Source: Ctena decussata
Lineage: Eukaryota > Mollusca > Bivalvia > Lucinida > Lucinidae
Length of the DNA stretch: 64,000 nucleotides
Assembly (NCBI GenBank): GCA_963989385.1
Contig: OZ022500.1
Location: 107,735,842 to 107,799,841 of the forward strand
Reading direction: 5' to 3'
Shown: positions 12,074 to 22,612 of the stretch, one piece after another
Numbering within the stretch: position 1 is the stretch's first letter
How the letters are laid out: the number at the start of each line of letters is the position of its first letter
Notes under the pieces: model-generated
What the model was told of the DNA's origin: nothing
Database searches by the model: none
The model's input: only the letters and a program-made list of their open reading frames with translations
Translations under genes and position numbers: made by a program

Positions 12074-12076
12074 TGA
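12074..12076 (+). other. In-frame TGA in the RT N-terminal region, candidate Sec codon
   Basis: It is exactly 138 codons after the TGA at 11660, in the same frame, between ADKAANNVVVV and RLHYINTLKQEL. The coding quality does not change across it. The residue normally here could be Cys or Trp; I cannot tell without an alignment. Confidence 0.55.
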
Positions 12077-13531
12077 CGGTTACACTATATTAACACATTG
12101 AAACAAGAACTTCGCGGCACTAAGGCCTATGAAGAGACTCAGAAGACGAAAAGTCTGTTGTCTTTAGGCACTGTAATGATATAGCCCTCAGGTTTTCTGT
12201 AAATGAAGAGGAACGGCAGGACAAGCTTCCTACGATGTACTGGTTTCCTTAACTTCATAAACGACCATATAAAGCCAGGTTTATTGCTAATTCTAGTGCT
12301 TGTACCACTACTGAACTTTCCAAATTATTAACTTCTTGCCTTACCGCTATCAAAATTCATGTAATTAGGTACTGTGAAAAAGTTTACGTACGGTCAGGAA
12401 AAAATTTGTTTTGGTCAATTAAAAATTCTACCGAGGTTCATGATAAGCTGAAGTCTAGAGGATATCGCGCGTCTAGTTTGTCTACATACGATTTTTCTAC
12501 ACTCTGTACAACTTTGCCCCATAATTTAATAAAAAAGAAACTAATAAATTTAATTGAGACTACTTTTCAGAGAGAGGGTGCTCTTTATCTTGCTTGCAAT
12601 GATAAACATGCTTTTTTTTACTTCCGATGACCAAAAAAGGTTTAAAATGTGGTCTTGCCAAAATGTTTGTGATGCTTTAGTATATCTTCTAGATAACATT
12701 TTCATCAGATTCGGTACTAAGTTACACAGACAAATTAAAGGAATTCCGATGGGTACTAATTGCGCTCCTCTTGTAGCAGATTTGTTTCTATTTTGCTATG
12801 AAAGAGACTTTATGATGTCTCTTTTTGATGATTCTCAATCTCATGTCATTGAAACATTCAACTCAACGTCTAGATACTGGGACGACCTTTTAAATATTGA
12901 CAACCCTTATTTTGAAGAAATGGTTTATCAAATTTATCTTGCTGAATTGCAGTTAAATAAAGCAAATACTTCTGATACCGAGGCCCCATTTTTGGATTTA
13001 CATTTATCTATTTTAGATGGATTTGTTTCATCTAAAATTTATGACAAACGCGATGATTTTGATTTGGACATTGTTAATTTTCCGTTTTTGGATGGTGATG
13101 TTCCCCGCACCACTTCTTATGGTGTTTACATTTCTCAGCTTATTCGCTTCGCTAGGGTGTCTAGTCATCTGGCTGACTTCAATGCTCGTAATAAAAGTTT
13201 GACTGCCAAGCTTTTACAGCAGGGGTATCGGTATCATAAACTTCGGAAAGCTTTTTCTAAATTTTATCGTAGACACTTTGAATTGGTTTCTAAATATAAT
13301 ATAGGGTTAAGGTCATTTTTGCAACAAGGCCTATCGGAACCTGAATTTTATGGTGACTTAGTATATAAATTACGCAAAATCGTAGGGAAAACAGAATTTC
13401 CCGATCAATTTAAGAAAATTATCATACGATTTAAACGCATTGGCTATAACATAGATGTAATGCGACAGTCTGCATGCTTAGTGGTTAACCCAATCACGGT
13501 TGACAACTTTGCTGTCCTCTTTAATTGCTCG

Positions 13532-13627
13532 CCGGTGGGTCGGGGTTCAGACTCTATGATAGCCCCTACATAAAGTTATATATTAGTTGGTTGGGGCCGG
13601 ATGTTTGTCTGTTTCTTGGCCCACCGG
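13532..13627 (+). promoter_or_regulatory. Candidate SECIS element overlapping the Naiad stop codon
   Basis: Helix I: CCGGTGGG (13532-13539) pairs with CCCACCGG (13620-13627), and CAGAC (13548-13552) with GTCTG (13607-13611). The 8-nt strands between them also pair mostly (G-C and G-U), giving about 20 bp. Quartet: ATGA (13556-13559) faces GGAT (13599-13602), giving U.U, G.A, A.G and a fourth non-canonical pair. Helix II: GCCCC (13562-13566) pairs with GGGGC (13593-13597), extended by AC/GT. The AA at 13572-13573, 12 nt after ATGA, falls in the apical loop and is also the AA of the TAA stop codon. This matches eukaryotic SECIS rules. No folding program was run. Confidence 0.72.
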
Positions 13628-14272
13628 GGTTCAACTGGTGGTCTTCTTTTGCTCCAGTACTCCAGTGGTGTTGCTGACGCCCCAGGGATCTCCGGGTGTC
13701 TCAACACGTTTTGGCTGTCGAGTCCTCATCCTTGCTTCATCACGGTCTTTTCTTGATCTTAATTGTTGACCATCATGACTCTCTGGTGAGTTAGGGGACC
13801 TCCATACGAATCGAACTACCAACTAATTGTGTGCACCGCAGCGGAGGGTGAGGGTGAAGGTTTGGGCCCAGTAAAACCGGTTTAAACCCCCCAGTAGTTA
13901 TTACTGACCGTCCCAAGGCGGTACTTTTGTTGCGGTTGCATTTGTTTTATGTTCGGTGCTGTTTAATTTATTGTGTTCTCAGTTTAATCCTTCTATCATA
14001 AAAATAGAAAATAGGTAAAAATAATTGTTAAATGTTTTTCATATAATCTGCTTAGTCCGTTGTAACCCGTCTGTTGGTCTAAATTATTTAGTTCAATAAA
14101 GATAGCTGAGTTGCCATCTATTTGGGAAAGAGCTGCTGACTCGGCTTATCACTTGTAATTTATTGTTTGTTGGGATGTCTTTGTCAATCTTTCCCTTTGA
14201 TGTTGGGGATGGGGTTTGGGGTCTGATTCAGTCAGTTCCTGAAGTGTAGTTCTCTTTAAAATTGTCATACTA
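13574..14272 (+). mobile_element. Naiad 3' UTR and terminal (pseudo-LTR-like) tail
   Basis: Non-coding sequence from the stop codon to the shared outer end CAGTCAGTTCCTGAAGTGTAG. The outer ~330 bp recurs inverted at 5962-6294. The block GACCGTCCCAAGGCGGTAC with a CCCCCC run and GTAAAACCGGTTT (about 13875-13925) recurs in diverged copies near 36340, 36650 and 58240. Short outer-end fragments lie at 23815 and 41343. This spread defines the tail as part of the mobile unit. Confidence 0.85.
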
Positions 14273-16183
14273 AATTATTTTACAATGACCATTCGGACAT
14301 TACAGTTGAGTTTGAAAGTCATAGTTGAAAAACAAGGTAAGGGGATACTGTAACTAGCTAGTAAAATAATTTGCTTGCAGTGCATAACGATTTCAGAACT
14401 CCTTGTCTTTAGCTGACAGCAAAAACCTGAAATGCAAGAAAATCTTGAAATTAAATGAAAACCTTGAAATTAGATGAAACTCATAAAAGTGTCTGCAAAA
14501 GTTCATTCATGCGTTATTTGTTGCAAATTGGCTTTATCTGGTCGATATTTATTAATTTGTCGAAGGTGACCTTTGCCTGATGAAGCTTGTTTAGTGTGCT
14601 TGACGCTGGAAGGGATACCTACCAAATATGTCCATATTTAATCTGCAGATACTGGTGCAAAATCGGACAGGACTTTGGCGATAAGTTGACTCAAGCAAAA
14701 TGCGTCTGCTAGTTTCGTTTGTTTGGTCTGTTCCGGGCTAGTAGAATCTAACTGTTTCAGCACTGCCAAAGGACTGAATTGTTCAGGATCTATTTCATTT
14801 GTCACTATATGATTATCGTCATTAATAAATATTAGGATTACTTAAACGATTCAAATTATTCTGAAAATCTGAATTTGCTGAAGCCATTGTCTGCCCGGGA
14901 AGTCCAACAGTGCAAATTTAGTTAGAAAACAGCTTCTTCCATGAAGACTTATGACTGCTACAATTCAAATTTGCAGAACTAAGCTAAAGGGATAATTCGG
15001 GATAATTCCCGCTGTAAGTTACAACAGTAGGGAAACGCCAAACGCAATCTCCCTTTATGATAGCAATATTTTAAGGAATCTCAAAAAGCACAAAATAAAT
15101 AAATAAATAAGTAAAAAATAAATAAATAAGTGAGTCGAAAAGTTAGATATTTCCAAGAAAGGGACACACCAAGAGAGGCGGAAGTAGCAGACTCGGTTCG
15201 AACAAGTCTATTCATGAGAAACAGTTAAATGTGCAACACTGGTTACGCCCTCTAGACCGAGTCCAGCGGATTTTTTCGAATTAACTCTGAATGCACTTGG
15301 TAATGCCAAAGAATCAATCATTATTTATTTTATTATAATAAGGTACGGGGAGATTTATTTGGGCCGTCAAACAGCACTTTCACCAGCTCTAATAAAGACA
15401 AAATGAGTTCTGGAAAGGCCCTTCAGAAACAATAAATAACTATTTTGAGAAGTTAAAACAGGGAGAAGGCATACAGAGAAAGCTGTTGGGCCGTTTTCAA
15501 CATTGATGTAAAATATATCTAAGTTTATGTTGACTTAAAAAAGAAAAAAAACTACAGTTGAAAACCTCAGGCGATGAAACGAGTGCAAGGAGAACCCGAT
15601 TGAATTTTCAAGTAATTAGAAAGCCTAAGTAAAACAATGTAACAATTAATCTTCATCAGATATATTGCCCCCTAAATAAATAGAGTCTGTAAGTAGTTAC
15701 ACGTTAAAGACTGGCGATGTCTTTTTCAGATATTTAGAGCAGGATCCCAACTTTAATTTTATGTCTTATTAGCTGAGATACATGTCTTATTATGAAGCTG
15801 CACTTTGGAATTTACCTCAGCCTTATCCAATTTAAATGCTAATTTCGTTTTCTGTGAGGCTTTTTATTGGACGTATTGCTATAATTGTTATGCTTGAGCT
15901 TGAAGTTCATGTACAGGAATAATGTGATCAATATATCATAGTATTCTGTAATATTAAAGCGAGAATAAACTTTCAAATATCTGTATTTGTACTTTAACTG
16001 TTGAGGTTTTCAACAGCAGTCGTTAAGTAATTTTAAAGACACACTGAAACGTCGCCCTATGTTTCGATATAGCTGTTTTCGGGCCTTATGCAACAAAAAG
16101 GCTCATACACTTTATAAAGAAATGGGGTTTTATTGATATGTTCAGCTTTATATTAGTGTTTGACTTTGTGTTCGTTATTTAGT
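14273..16183. other. No gene recognised; small AAAT microsatellite
   Basis: AT-rich. The only clear feature is an (AAAT)n-like run at about 15090-15131. Confidence 0.4.
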
Positions 16184-16394
16184 ATAGCCTCGTGTAATTT
16201 CGGACAGCGGGTAAATTCGGACATACCATGGCAGTGAAAATCCAGATGAGACAGGTCATAATGAGCCGTCTCATCAAGATTTTTCACTGTTTGCCCAGTT
16301 AATTTTGTTTTAATTCCAAACAACCAACATATAATTGAAACAACGTCCCTGTCCGAATTTACACGCTGTCCGAATTTACCCGACTTTACCCTAG
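16184..16394. mobile_element. MITE with GTCGGGTAAATTCGGACAGC ends, copy 1
   Basis: Its inverted termini read AATTTCGGACAGCGGGTAAA on the left and GTCCGAATTTACCCGACTTT on the right. An internal palindrome has GATGAGACaGgTCA facing TGAGCCGTCTCATC. The same order occurs at 32102, 57779 and 62459, so this is a dispersed non-autonomous family of about 210 bp. Confidence 0.85.
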
Positions 16395-17403
16395 TCCTTT
16401 CCTTTTTCGTATGCTTTGTGTGCCGTCTGAACTGTTTTGCTTTCTCATTTGGTGCTTCGACTGGTTCGAAACAGTTAGCTGTTTAGTCCGCGTAACTACG
16501 GAAAACAGAAAAAAAATCACGTATGAAACTATGATGAATGACAGAAAAGCATCTTAATGTCTACTTTCCTATTCTGTCTTCAACAATTTGTTGTTATTTT
16601 GCATCTGGTGTATCATGGTAACACTTACGAGTAGGGTTGGCGATCTGACAGATCTAAAGCGGTGCTTAATTCTGTTGGGGCTCATCTTTGTGATTGTCTA
16701 AATTTCTGGGATTGTTTTGGAAGGAAATCCCCATTTTGTAGCAGAATTTCATAAGAATGATTTAGATATTTCAGGGCATCCTAGAGGGGGGGGGGGATTT
16801 TATGTAAAAGGCGAATAAATACTATATCTGGAAAGAGACTGTTTACTTAGCTATTTGCACGCCACAACGTACATGTATTGCCGTCACGTACCGTTTCTGT
16901 TGTTTGCAAATTTGATGCTGTTGGTCGGATGTGGAATTTTATTCAGTTCCTGAACATTTTCTTGTTTACTTCGAAAGTTCTTTTTAATTCTATTAGCTTA
17001 TCTTCTGTAATATAGAAGGAAAAAAATATTGACCTACATTAAAACTATCTGATTGCACTTATTTTTGATGCTATATATAGAAATAGGAACAATTAGACAA
17101 ACGGAAATACATGCCGACTTTTTCTACATAGGAAACGTAATGTGGTATATTTCATTACGATTTGATCATGACAAACCTCGAAAAGTGCTATTACATGCAA
17201 TTTGGTGCGTGCTGAAGCTATCTTTTCTAAGCGGGAGATAGCCATTAATCATTTAACGTGAATGTTTTGTATCAGAGTAATAGCCACAAATGAGGTAATC
17301 CAGGCAAGATCATAACCATTATTACACACAAGAAAGAAGGGAAAGAGGGAAACACAAATGATACAAGTGTAAGAGTATATTTTCGAGAACTACCAAACAT
17401 AGT
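16395..17403. other. No gene recognised; short poly(G)
   Basis: The only clear feature is a run of about 11 G near 16786-16797. Confidence 0.4.
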
Positions 17404-17439
17404 CTAATAACAACTACAAAGACAAAGAAAAAAGGGTGG

Positions 17440-17996
17440 GGGGGGGGGGGGGGGGGTGGAAAGCAAAATGGGCAGCTTTACAGGTGACGACGATGCTAGG
17501 AATCGAAATGAGAAGTTTACGATTCTGGATCGGACAGTATCATAAACTATCGGGGTTTCAACAAAGACAAAGAAAAAGGGAAAGGGGGGGGGGGGGGGGG
17601 GGGGAGGAGGGGGGAGCAAAATGGGCAGCTTTACAGGTGACGACGATGCTAAGAATCGAAATGAGAAGTTTACGATTCTGGATCGGACAGTATCATAAAC
17701 TATCGGGGTTTCAAACACAAAGACAAAGAAAAAGGGAAAAGGGGGGGGGGGGGGGGAAAGCAAAATGGGCAGCTTTACAGGTGACGACGATGCTAGGAAT
17801 CGAAATGAGAAGTTTACGATTCTGGATCGGACAGTATCATAAACTATCGGGGTTTCAACAAAGACAAAGAAAAAGAGAAAGGGGGGGGGGGGGAGCAAAA
17901 TGGGCAGCTTTACAGGTGACGACGATGCTAGGAATCGAAATGAGAAGTTTACGATTCTGGATCGTACAGTATCATAAACTATCGGGGTTTCAATGT
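17440..17996 (+). repeat. Four-unit tandem array separated by poly(G) runs
   Basis: Units begin GCAAAATGGGCAGCTTTACA at 17463, 17616, 17760 and 17895 and end CTATCGGGGTTTCAA, each followed by CAAAGACAAAGAAAAAGGG and 10-24 G. The unit bodies are nearly identical; spacing (153, 144, 135) differs mainly through poly(G) length. The unit start resembles GCAAAGTGGGCAGCTATACA in the Naiad-tail copies at 32597 and 36546, so the module may come from such a tail. Long Pro-rich and Gly-rich frames on either strand are artefacts. Confidence 0.9.
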
Positions 17997-18002
17997 TCTA
18001 TG

Positions 18003-18278
18003 AATTGAATTGAATACTTTATTAATGCAATAAGCCATATGGCCCATGAGCATATATACATACATATCACATTTAGTTAACATACAGGATAGCAAGCATA
18101 ACAAGTATATACAACAATGAGGAAAAGTATAATACCTATAGTTACAATAAAGCGTATACTATGATTAGAATTGTACTTATGGGAGAGGTGCACCTAAAGA
18201 CGAAGATAAAGGGAGAAAAGAGAATAAGATGAGATGTGTACGAAAAAAATATCAAAACAATAGTAACGATGAGAAATA
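18003..18278 (-). mobile_element. LINE 3' end: outer 3' UTR and tail
   Basis: On the minus strand this ends with GGCTTATTGCATTAATAAAG and then a short (ATTCA)n tail at 18003-18017, a typical non-LTR retrotransposon terminus. Upstream it continues, across the inserted element 18279-19420, into the rest of the UTR and the RT gene. Confidence 0.8.
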
Positions 18279-19420
18279 CAAGAGCTGTCGCCTGACAGCA
18301 TAGCTCGCCTGAATAGGTGCTTGCCCATCACACAGTCGTTATGGTGGTGTTGACAGCCATGTATAAAACTTCAGGCAAGCATGTCCATAATGACAACACA
18401 TTTATAAACAAAGGCTATCTCAGAAATGTCTTAAAATAAAAATAAAAAAATCCACATAAAATTTCAAAGTCCATGAGCTTGAGGTCAAAGAACTAAGGGG
18501 TAGGGGGGAGGAGGGCTGGGCTAGGATGTATCAAAGCCTTTAACCGTTATCTAACATCAGTCCAAGTATTAGTATCAACTGAGTCCATTGTGGCACTGTG
18601 AAATTATGTCTTCATTAATATAAAACTAATCAAAATCTTTAAGACAAAACTCAAAGTCCATGACCTTGACATCAAGGTCATCCAGTCGGCTAAGTATATA
18701 GTGTTTTGTAAAAACTCAAAAAAGTGTCTAACATCAGTTTAAGTGTAAACTAAATCTCTGCCAAGCATTATGAATCAGTACGCAATAAGAAAACTTTAAT
18801 AAAGACCAAATTTCCTAAGTCCCTGACCTTGACATCAAGGCCACCGAGCAGGGCTGGGGTAGAACTCTGTAAAACTTTGGACTAATATCTAACTACAGTG
18901 CAAATATAAAAAGAATTCATCTATGGTTTCAGGAGATATGTGTCATTAAAAAACTTTAACCAAAACATCCAATCAATAAAAAGACAATTTTCTAAGTCCA
19001 TGACCTTGACATCAAGGTCACTGAGGGGGGTGGGGGTAGTACCTTGGAAAACTTTAGACCAATATCTAACTAAAGTGCAAGTATCAAAGGAATCCATCCA
19101 TGGGTTAAGGAGATACTGGGCTTTAGAAAACTTTAACCAAAACATCCAGTCCCAAAAAACTCACAATTTTCTAAGTCCATGACCTTGACATCAAGGTCAA
19201 GGAGTGGGGTGGGGTGGTACCATGTTAAACTTTGGACCAATATCTAACTACAGTGCAAGTATCAAAAGAATCCATCCATGGGTTAGGGAGATATAGGTCT
19301 TTAAAAAACTTTAACCAAAACATCCAATCCGGACGCCGACGCGGACGCTGACGCTGACGCGGACGCCGACGCCGTGGTGACAACAATAGCTCTTCCTGAA
19401 CTTTCGTTTAGGCGAGCTAA
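18279..19420 (+). mobile_element. Tandem-core (Helentron-like) element inside the LINE 3' UTR
   Basis: It starts CAAGAGCTGTCGCCTGACAGC, whose GCTGTC/GACAGC forms a hairpin, followed by ATAGCTCGCCTGAA. The core is degenerate ~200-bp units with the near-palindrome GACCTTGACATCAAGGTCA. Then comes a GACGC-rich block (19330-19373), and the element ends CAATAGCTCTTCCTGAAC, loop, GGCGAGCTAA. Removing it joins LINE UTR sequence that resembles the related UTR segment around 19611-19640. The longer copy at 44210-47110 is the same subfamily. Confidence 0.88.
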
Positions 19421-19794
19421 TAATGCCATAGTACGCATTATAAGCCACCTTTGAAATAAATATATATCAATCAGAGGTTCTGTTGGCAAGTGACTGGGTA
19501 AGTCCCCCACCTACAGGCCATCGAACCTCCGAAGATGTAAATACCTACAAAGCACAAGATAAAATGAAAAATAAGAAGAAATGTGTACAGACAAATATCC
19601 AAACAGTAATGACAGTAAAGAATAATAATGCCACCCTATATATTACGAGCCCCCTTTGACCTATAAATCAATCAGAGGGTCTTCTGGCGAGTGGTTGGGT
19701 CAGTCCCTCCCGACAGGCCATCGAGCCACCGAAGATGTAAATACCTATCATATGAAGGCGGAGAATACAACGCAATGCCACCCAGACACCCTTA
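19421..19794 (-). mobile_element. LINE 3' UTR, inner part with internal duplication
   Basis: It lies between the LINE stop codon (19795-19797, minus strand) and the inserted element. Two related blocks on the plus strand end in CGAAGATGTAAATACCTA (about 19490-19550 and 19690-19750), showing a duplication within the UTR. Confidence 0.7.
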
Positions 19795-20640
19795 TTATAG
19801 GAGTAAAATTTCTTTTCTAAGCTGAAAGGCTTTTTCGACGTATACACTTAGTTGTTTTAACATTTTACAATTGACTGTGCTTATTAATTCAACAAACTTT
19901 AGCATATTTGGTCTTGTCCAGAAAAATTTATTGATGTATAATTTTCACAAGTCAGTGTAAATAGGACATTCTAGCGAAAAATGAAATTCATCCTCTAAAA
20001 CATTGCATACTTTACATTTTCTATTTTAATATGGAATTTTGTTAGGTTTTGCCCAACGGCCAACTTCTACTTCAAGTCTGTGCGAATATAATCGTAAGCG
20101 ACTCAAATTTTTTTCGGTATTTCATAATATTCAAAACATCTAAATATTTTTGATACTGGAAATCAGCAAACGTAATATAACATCTAGCTCTTGTTGAATT
20201 TTCCAACCGAGAATGCCAGTCCTGCGCAAATACATCCCTCACCCTTTGTTTAAAGATATTCAAAAATGCTTTAACATTACCCACACCCTGTGTTTCCCAA
20301 ACAATCATAAACCCTAACCTACTGAGTAAATCTTTTATACATGATGCCCAGTCTTCAAAGGATGTGTCGTCATATCTGAAAGCATCATATTATAAACCTG
20401 TTTAGTATATTTATTTTCCTCAGTGCAAACTACTTTGAACCAATATCTAATAATAGACAAATAACTGCGCGACTGGTAATCAATTCTACCTAATTCGCCG
20501 TATATGAAATCATTTTGCGTTGACTGTTTAACGCCCAATAATGTCTTACAGAGCTGCAAATATACCCTTTCTATTGACGGAGACTTATTGAAACCCCAAA
20601 CACAAATGGAGTATATGGATTAGTGCCATGAGAACACAAG
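19795..20640 (-). pseudogene. LINE ORF2 C-terminal part (5'-truncated RT protein)
   Basis: This is the C-terminal third of a non-LTR retrotransposon polyprotein, downstream of the RT catalytic core. In order on the minus strand: a segment like SIYSICVWGFNKSPSIERV, then LLGVKQSTQNDFIYGELGR, SYLSIIRYWFKVV, WETQGVGNVKAFLNIFKQR, LENSTRARCYITF, then RLEVEVGRW and KCKVCNVLEDEFHFSLEC, the Cys-His motif that ends such proteins. Frames shift near 20330 and in an A/T run near 20108, and extra stops occur. The RT catalytic domain and the endonuclease are absent, typical of 5' truncation. The clade is left open (CR1/I-like range). Confidence 0.85.
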
Positions 20641-20685
20641 CTTTCAAACGACCACAACATAACCATATAGCCCGGCCTGAGTGTC

Positions 20686-20831
20686 CTCTGCTCTGCAATA
20701 CCGATTTTTAACCTTATTTATGACTAATGTGTCATTAATGGGACGTTGGCAAACAGTTCTCTGCTCTGCAATACCGATTTTTAACCTTATTTATGACTAA
20801 TGTGTCATTAATGGGACGTTGGCAAACAGTT
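20686..20831. repeat. Exact 73-bp tandem duplication
   Basis: Two identical copies (20686-20758 and 20759-20831) of a unit beginning CTCTGCTCTGCAATACCGAT. The lack of divergence suggests a very recent event or an assembly artefact. Confidence 0.95.
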
Positions 20832-20974
20832 TGCATAAAAGTTGCAGCTATTTTTTTCAAAATAGGAAAGTTTTAAAACCAGACACCCGAAAATGGCGAG
20901 TGGACTCATCAAATATATTATGACAGAAGAGTTCACTGGGCATTAATGGGTTAAATGATGATCGTTTGCGAATG

Positions 20975-21604
20975 CAAAGGAGCAGTATGTATAAGGCTGT
21001 TTTCATGGCCACAACCGATTTTCTTTAAACTTTTAAACTTTGTAAACTCAAACTACTATGTGTTTGCTGTAATGTCATGCAATATCAGATCAATTGCTGA
21101 AGGTTTATTAGTTGTGTACAAGATGAACGTGGGTGGGGTAATTTTGACCCAAAGAGGGTTCTGTTAAGAAAATGCTAATATTTTTATTGCTACTTAGAAG
21201 TAGAAGTCTACCATTTCATGACTCCTTATGCAATGCTAGATATAACAAATGATTATCATACTTTTGTGAAATTTCAACACACAATATGTTTATACTCACT
21301 TGTATGACATACCTAAATTTTAGCCTTTTTTATTCTGCAACTTTGCGCAAAACAACAACAGCTTTTTACACTCAAAGCTATTCCAATAATATTTTGCACT
21401 TATACAGAATATTAGATGGTTGTTTCAAAATTATGCCGATAATTTTCTACAATGAATATATATACATATATAAAGAGAGAGTAATCTCCCTTTAAATGCG
21501 TTTTTTCATGACATTACAGCCAACACATAGTAGTTTGAGTTTACCAATTTTAAAGAAAATCGGTTGTGGCCATGAAAACAGCCTTATAGACACTGCTCCT
21601 TTGT
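20975..21604. mobile_element. MITE with ~110-bp terminal inverted repeats
   Basis: Left CAAAGGAGCAGTATGTATAA is mirrored on the right by TTATAGACACTGCTCCTTTG. The arms continue through the blocks TTTTCATGGCCACAACCGAT and AAACTCAAACTACTATGTGT. The 630-bp element has no transposase. The interior contains a TATATA-rich palindrome near 21455. Confidence 0.88.
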
Positions 21605-22033
21605 GTTTTGATTGTTTGAGAAAGATTTAGTTTCTTAATTACAGAAGAAGATTATTTACACTGAACAGTCACCTTTTATTCATAAATAAAGAGTGATTTT
21701 TCAGTATATAATGTTAATTATCCCTCAACGGGGTTTCTTTATGATACAGGAGAAGAGTAGGTTAGGAAAACGGTATGAAATACTGATCGTTTTAGCATGT
21801 GCTACCAACAACTATTTTCGGCTGATCTGCACATTCTGGCAAAAAGAATCCCTGTTTGCACAAACAATCGAAAAAAATAAAATAAAAAAATAGAAGCATC
21901 TAAAACAGGCAACCCGGACGTGACGTGCAGGACGATCTGATTAATTGCTTTGCCTATTGTATATAGAACCTAAGTCTGTTCTTCATGACAGAGATACAAA
22001 CTTAGATGTGGCAGCAACTTGAGAGGAAAACTG
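21605..22033. other. No gene recognised
   Basis: No supportable feature. Confidence 0.4.
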
Positions 22034-22255
22034 GGGGCCGTATTTATAAAAGGACTTAAGTGGTTGCCATGCTGTTGCTAAGGCTGAATTTCTATGAAGG
22101 AGATTCCCTACAACTATGAATTGTGCTCTGGAGGAACAGTCTGAAAAATACTTTCCTCCAGAGCAAATTTTAAAGTTGTAGGAAATCTCCTTCATAGAAA
22201 TTTGGCCTTAGCAACAGCATAGCAACGACTTAAGTGGTTTTATAAATACGACTCC
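22034..22255. mobile_element. Fold-back MITE, GGGGCCGTATTTATAAAA family, copy 2
   Basis: Same order and length as 5107-5328. The right end is slightly eroded (ACGACTCCTAAG instead of ACGGCCCC). Confidence 0.88.
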
Positions 22256-22612
22256 TAAGTGATAAAAAAACGTGAGAATGCTGACTGCAAACCTTATCTT
22301 TATTTCTGTCTAAGGAGCAAATGCTTTCCATAAAGAGTAGATCTCTGTTAGATCCGCCGTTCAGGAAAGCAAGCAGAAAGCCACCAAGTTGTTCCGTTTG
22401 CAAAACCGGCTGGAAATAGGGGTGTGCCCATATACCTGATGTAGTACTATAAAGCAATATAATTTCGATGTACAATATACATAATTTGCAATTAAAAGTG
22501 AATGAAACTTTGCTTAAAAGGTTTTAGTTGATCTCACTGAAGCTGGTGGTAAGTGTCATGTGGCAGTTGTAAATATTCTCCCCGCACTTCACGAAAGAGC
22601 AAGCAGTTCTTT
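22256..22612. other. No gene recognised
   Basis: No supportable feature. Confidence 0.4.

Larger units (their letters stand above)
10735..13573 (+). pseudogene. Naiad-type Penelope-like element ORF: GIY-YIG nuclease then RT
   Basis: This is the single protein of a Penelope-like retroelement with permuted domain order. The nuclease comes first (about 10796-11075). It shows CNMQYVGQT (the YIG half), an RALKKRFGEH helix with the catalytic Arg, QHFKRTGHS with zinc-type His residues, and HEVELKWIKLLQ with the catalytic Glu. The GIY half just upstream is not visible, apparently lost in a small deletion and frameshift. A linker follows with DT-TGA-DC where the clade has a CxC motif (11660). The RT has YDFSTL (motif A, Asp at 12490), GIPMGTNCAP (near 12740) and YWDD (12875-12886). 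In-frame TGA codons lie at 11660 and 12074. Real damage is a TAA at 12250 (Lys expected), a frameshift near 12145 and another in a T-run near 12612. Alternatives are unlikely given the domain order and the CxC context. The copy is probably inactive unless the TGAs are read as selenocysteine and the other lesions are assembly errors. Confidence 0.9.

Noticed and set aside
13640..13720. Alternative SECIS hairpin around GACGCCC/GGGTGTC
   Set aside because: The hairpin is real but lacks the ATGA and NGAN quartet strands.
17463..17560. Hammerhead ribozyme in the tandem unit (GTGACGAC...ATCGAAA text)
   Set aside because: It resembles the CTGANGA...GAAA core but has G for the essential C, and stem II does not close correctly. 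N-terminal-nuclease Penelope-like elements are also reported to lack canonical hammerheads.
17404..18008. Pro-rich and Gly-rich proteins on opposite strands
   Set aside because: They are translations of poly(G)/poly(C) and of repeat units, periodic with the array.
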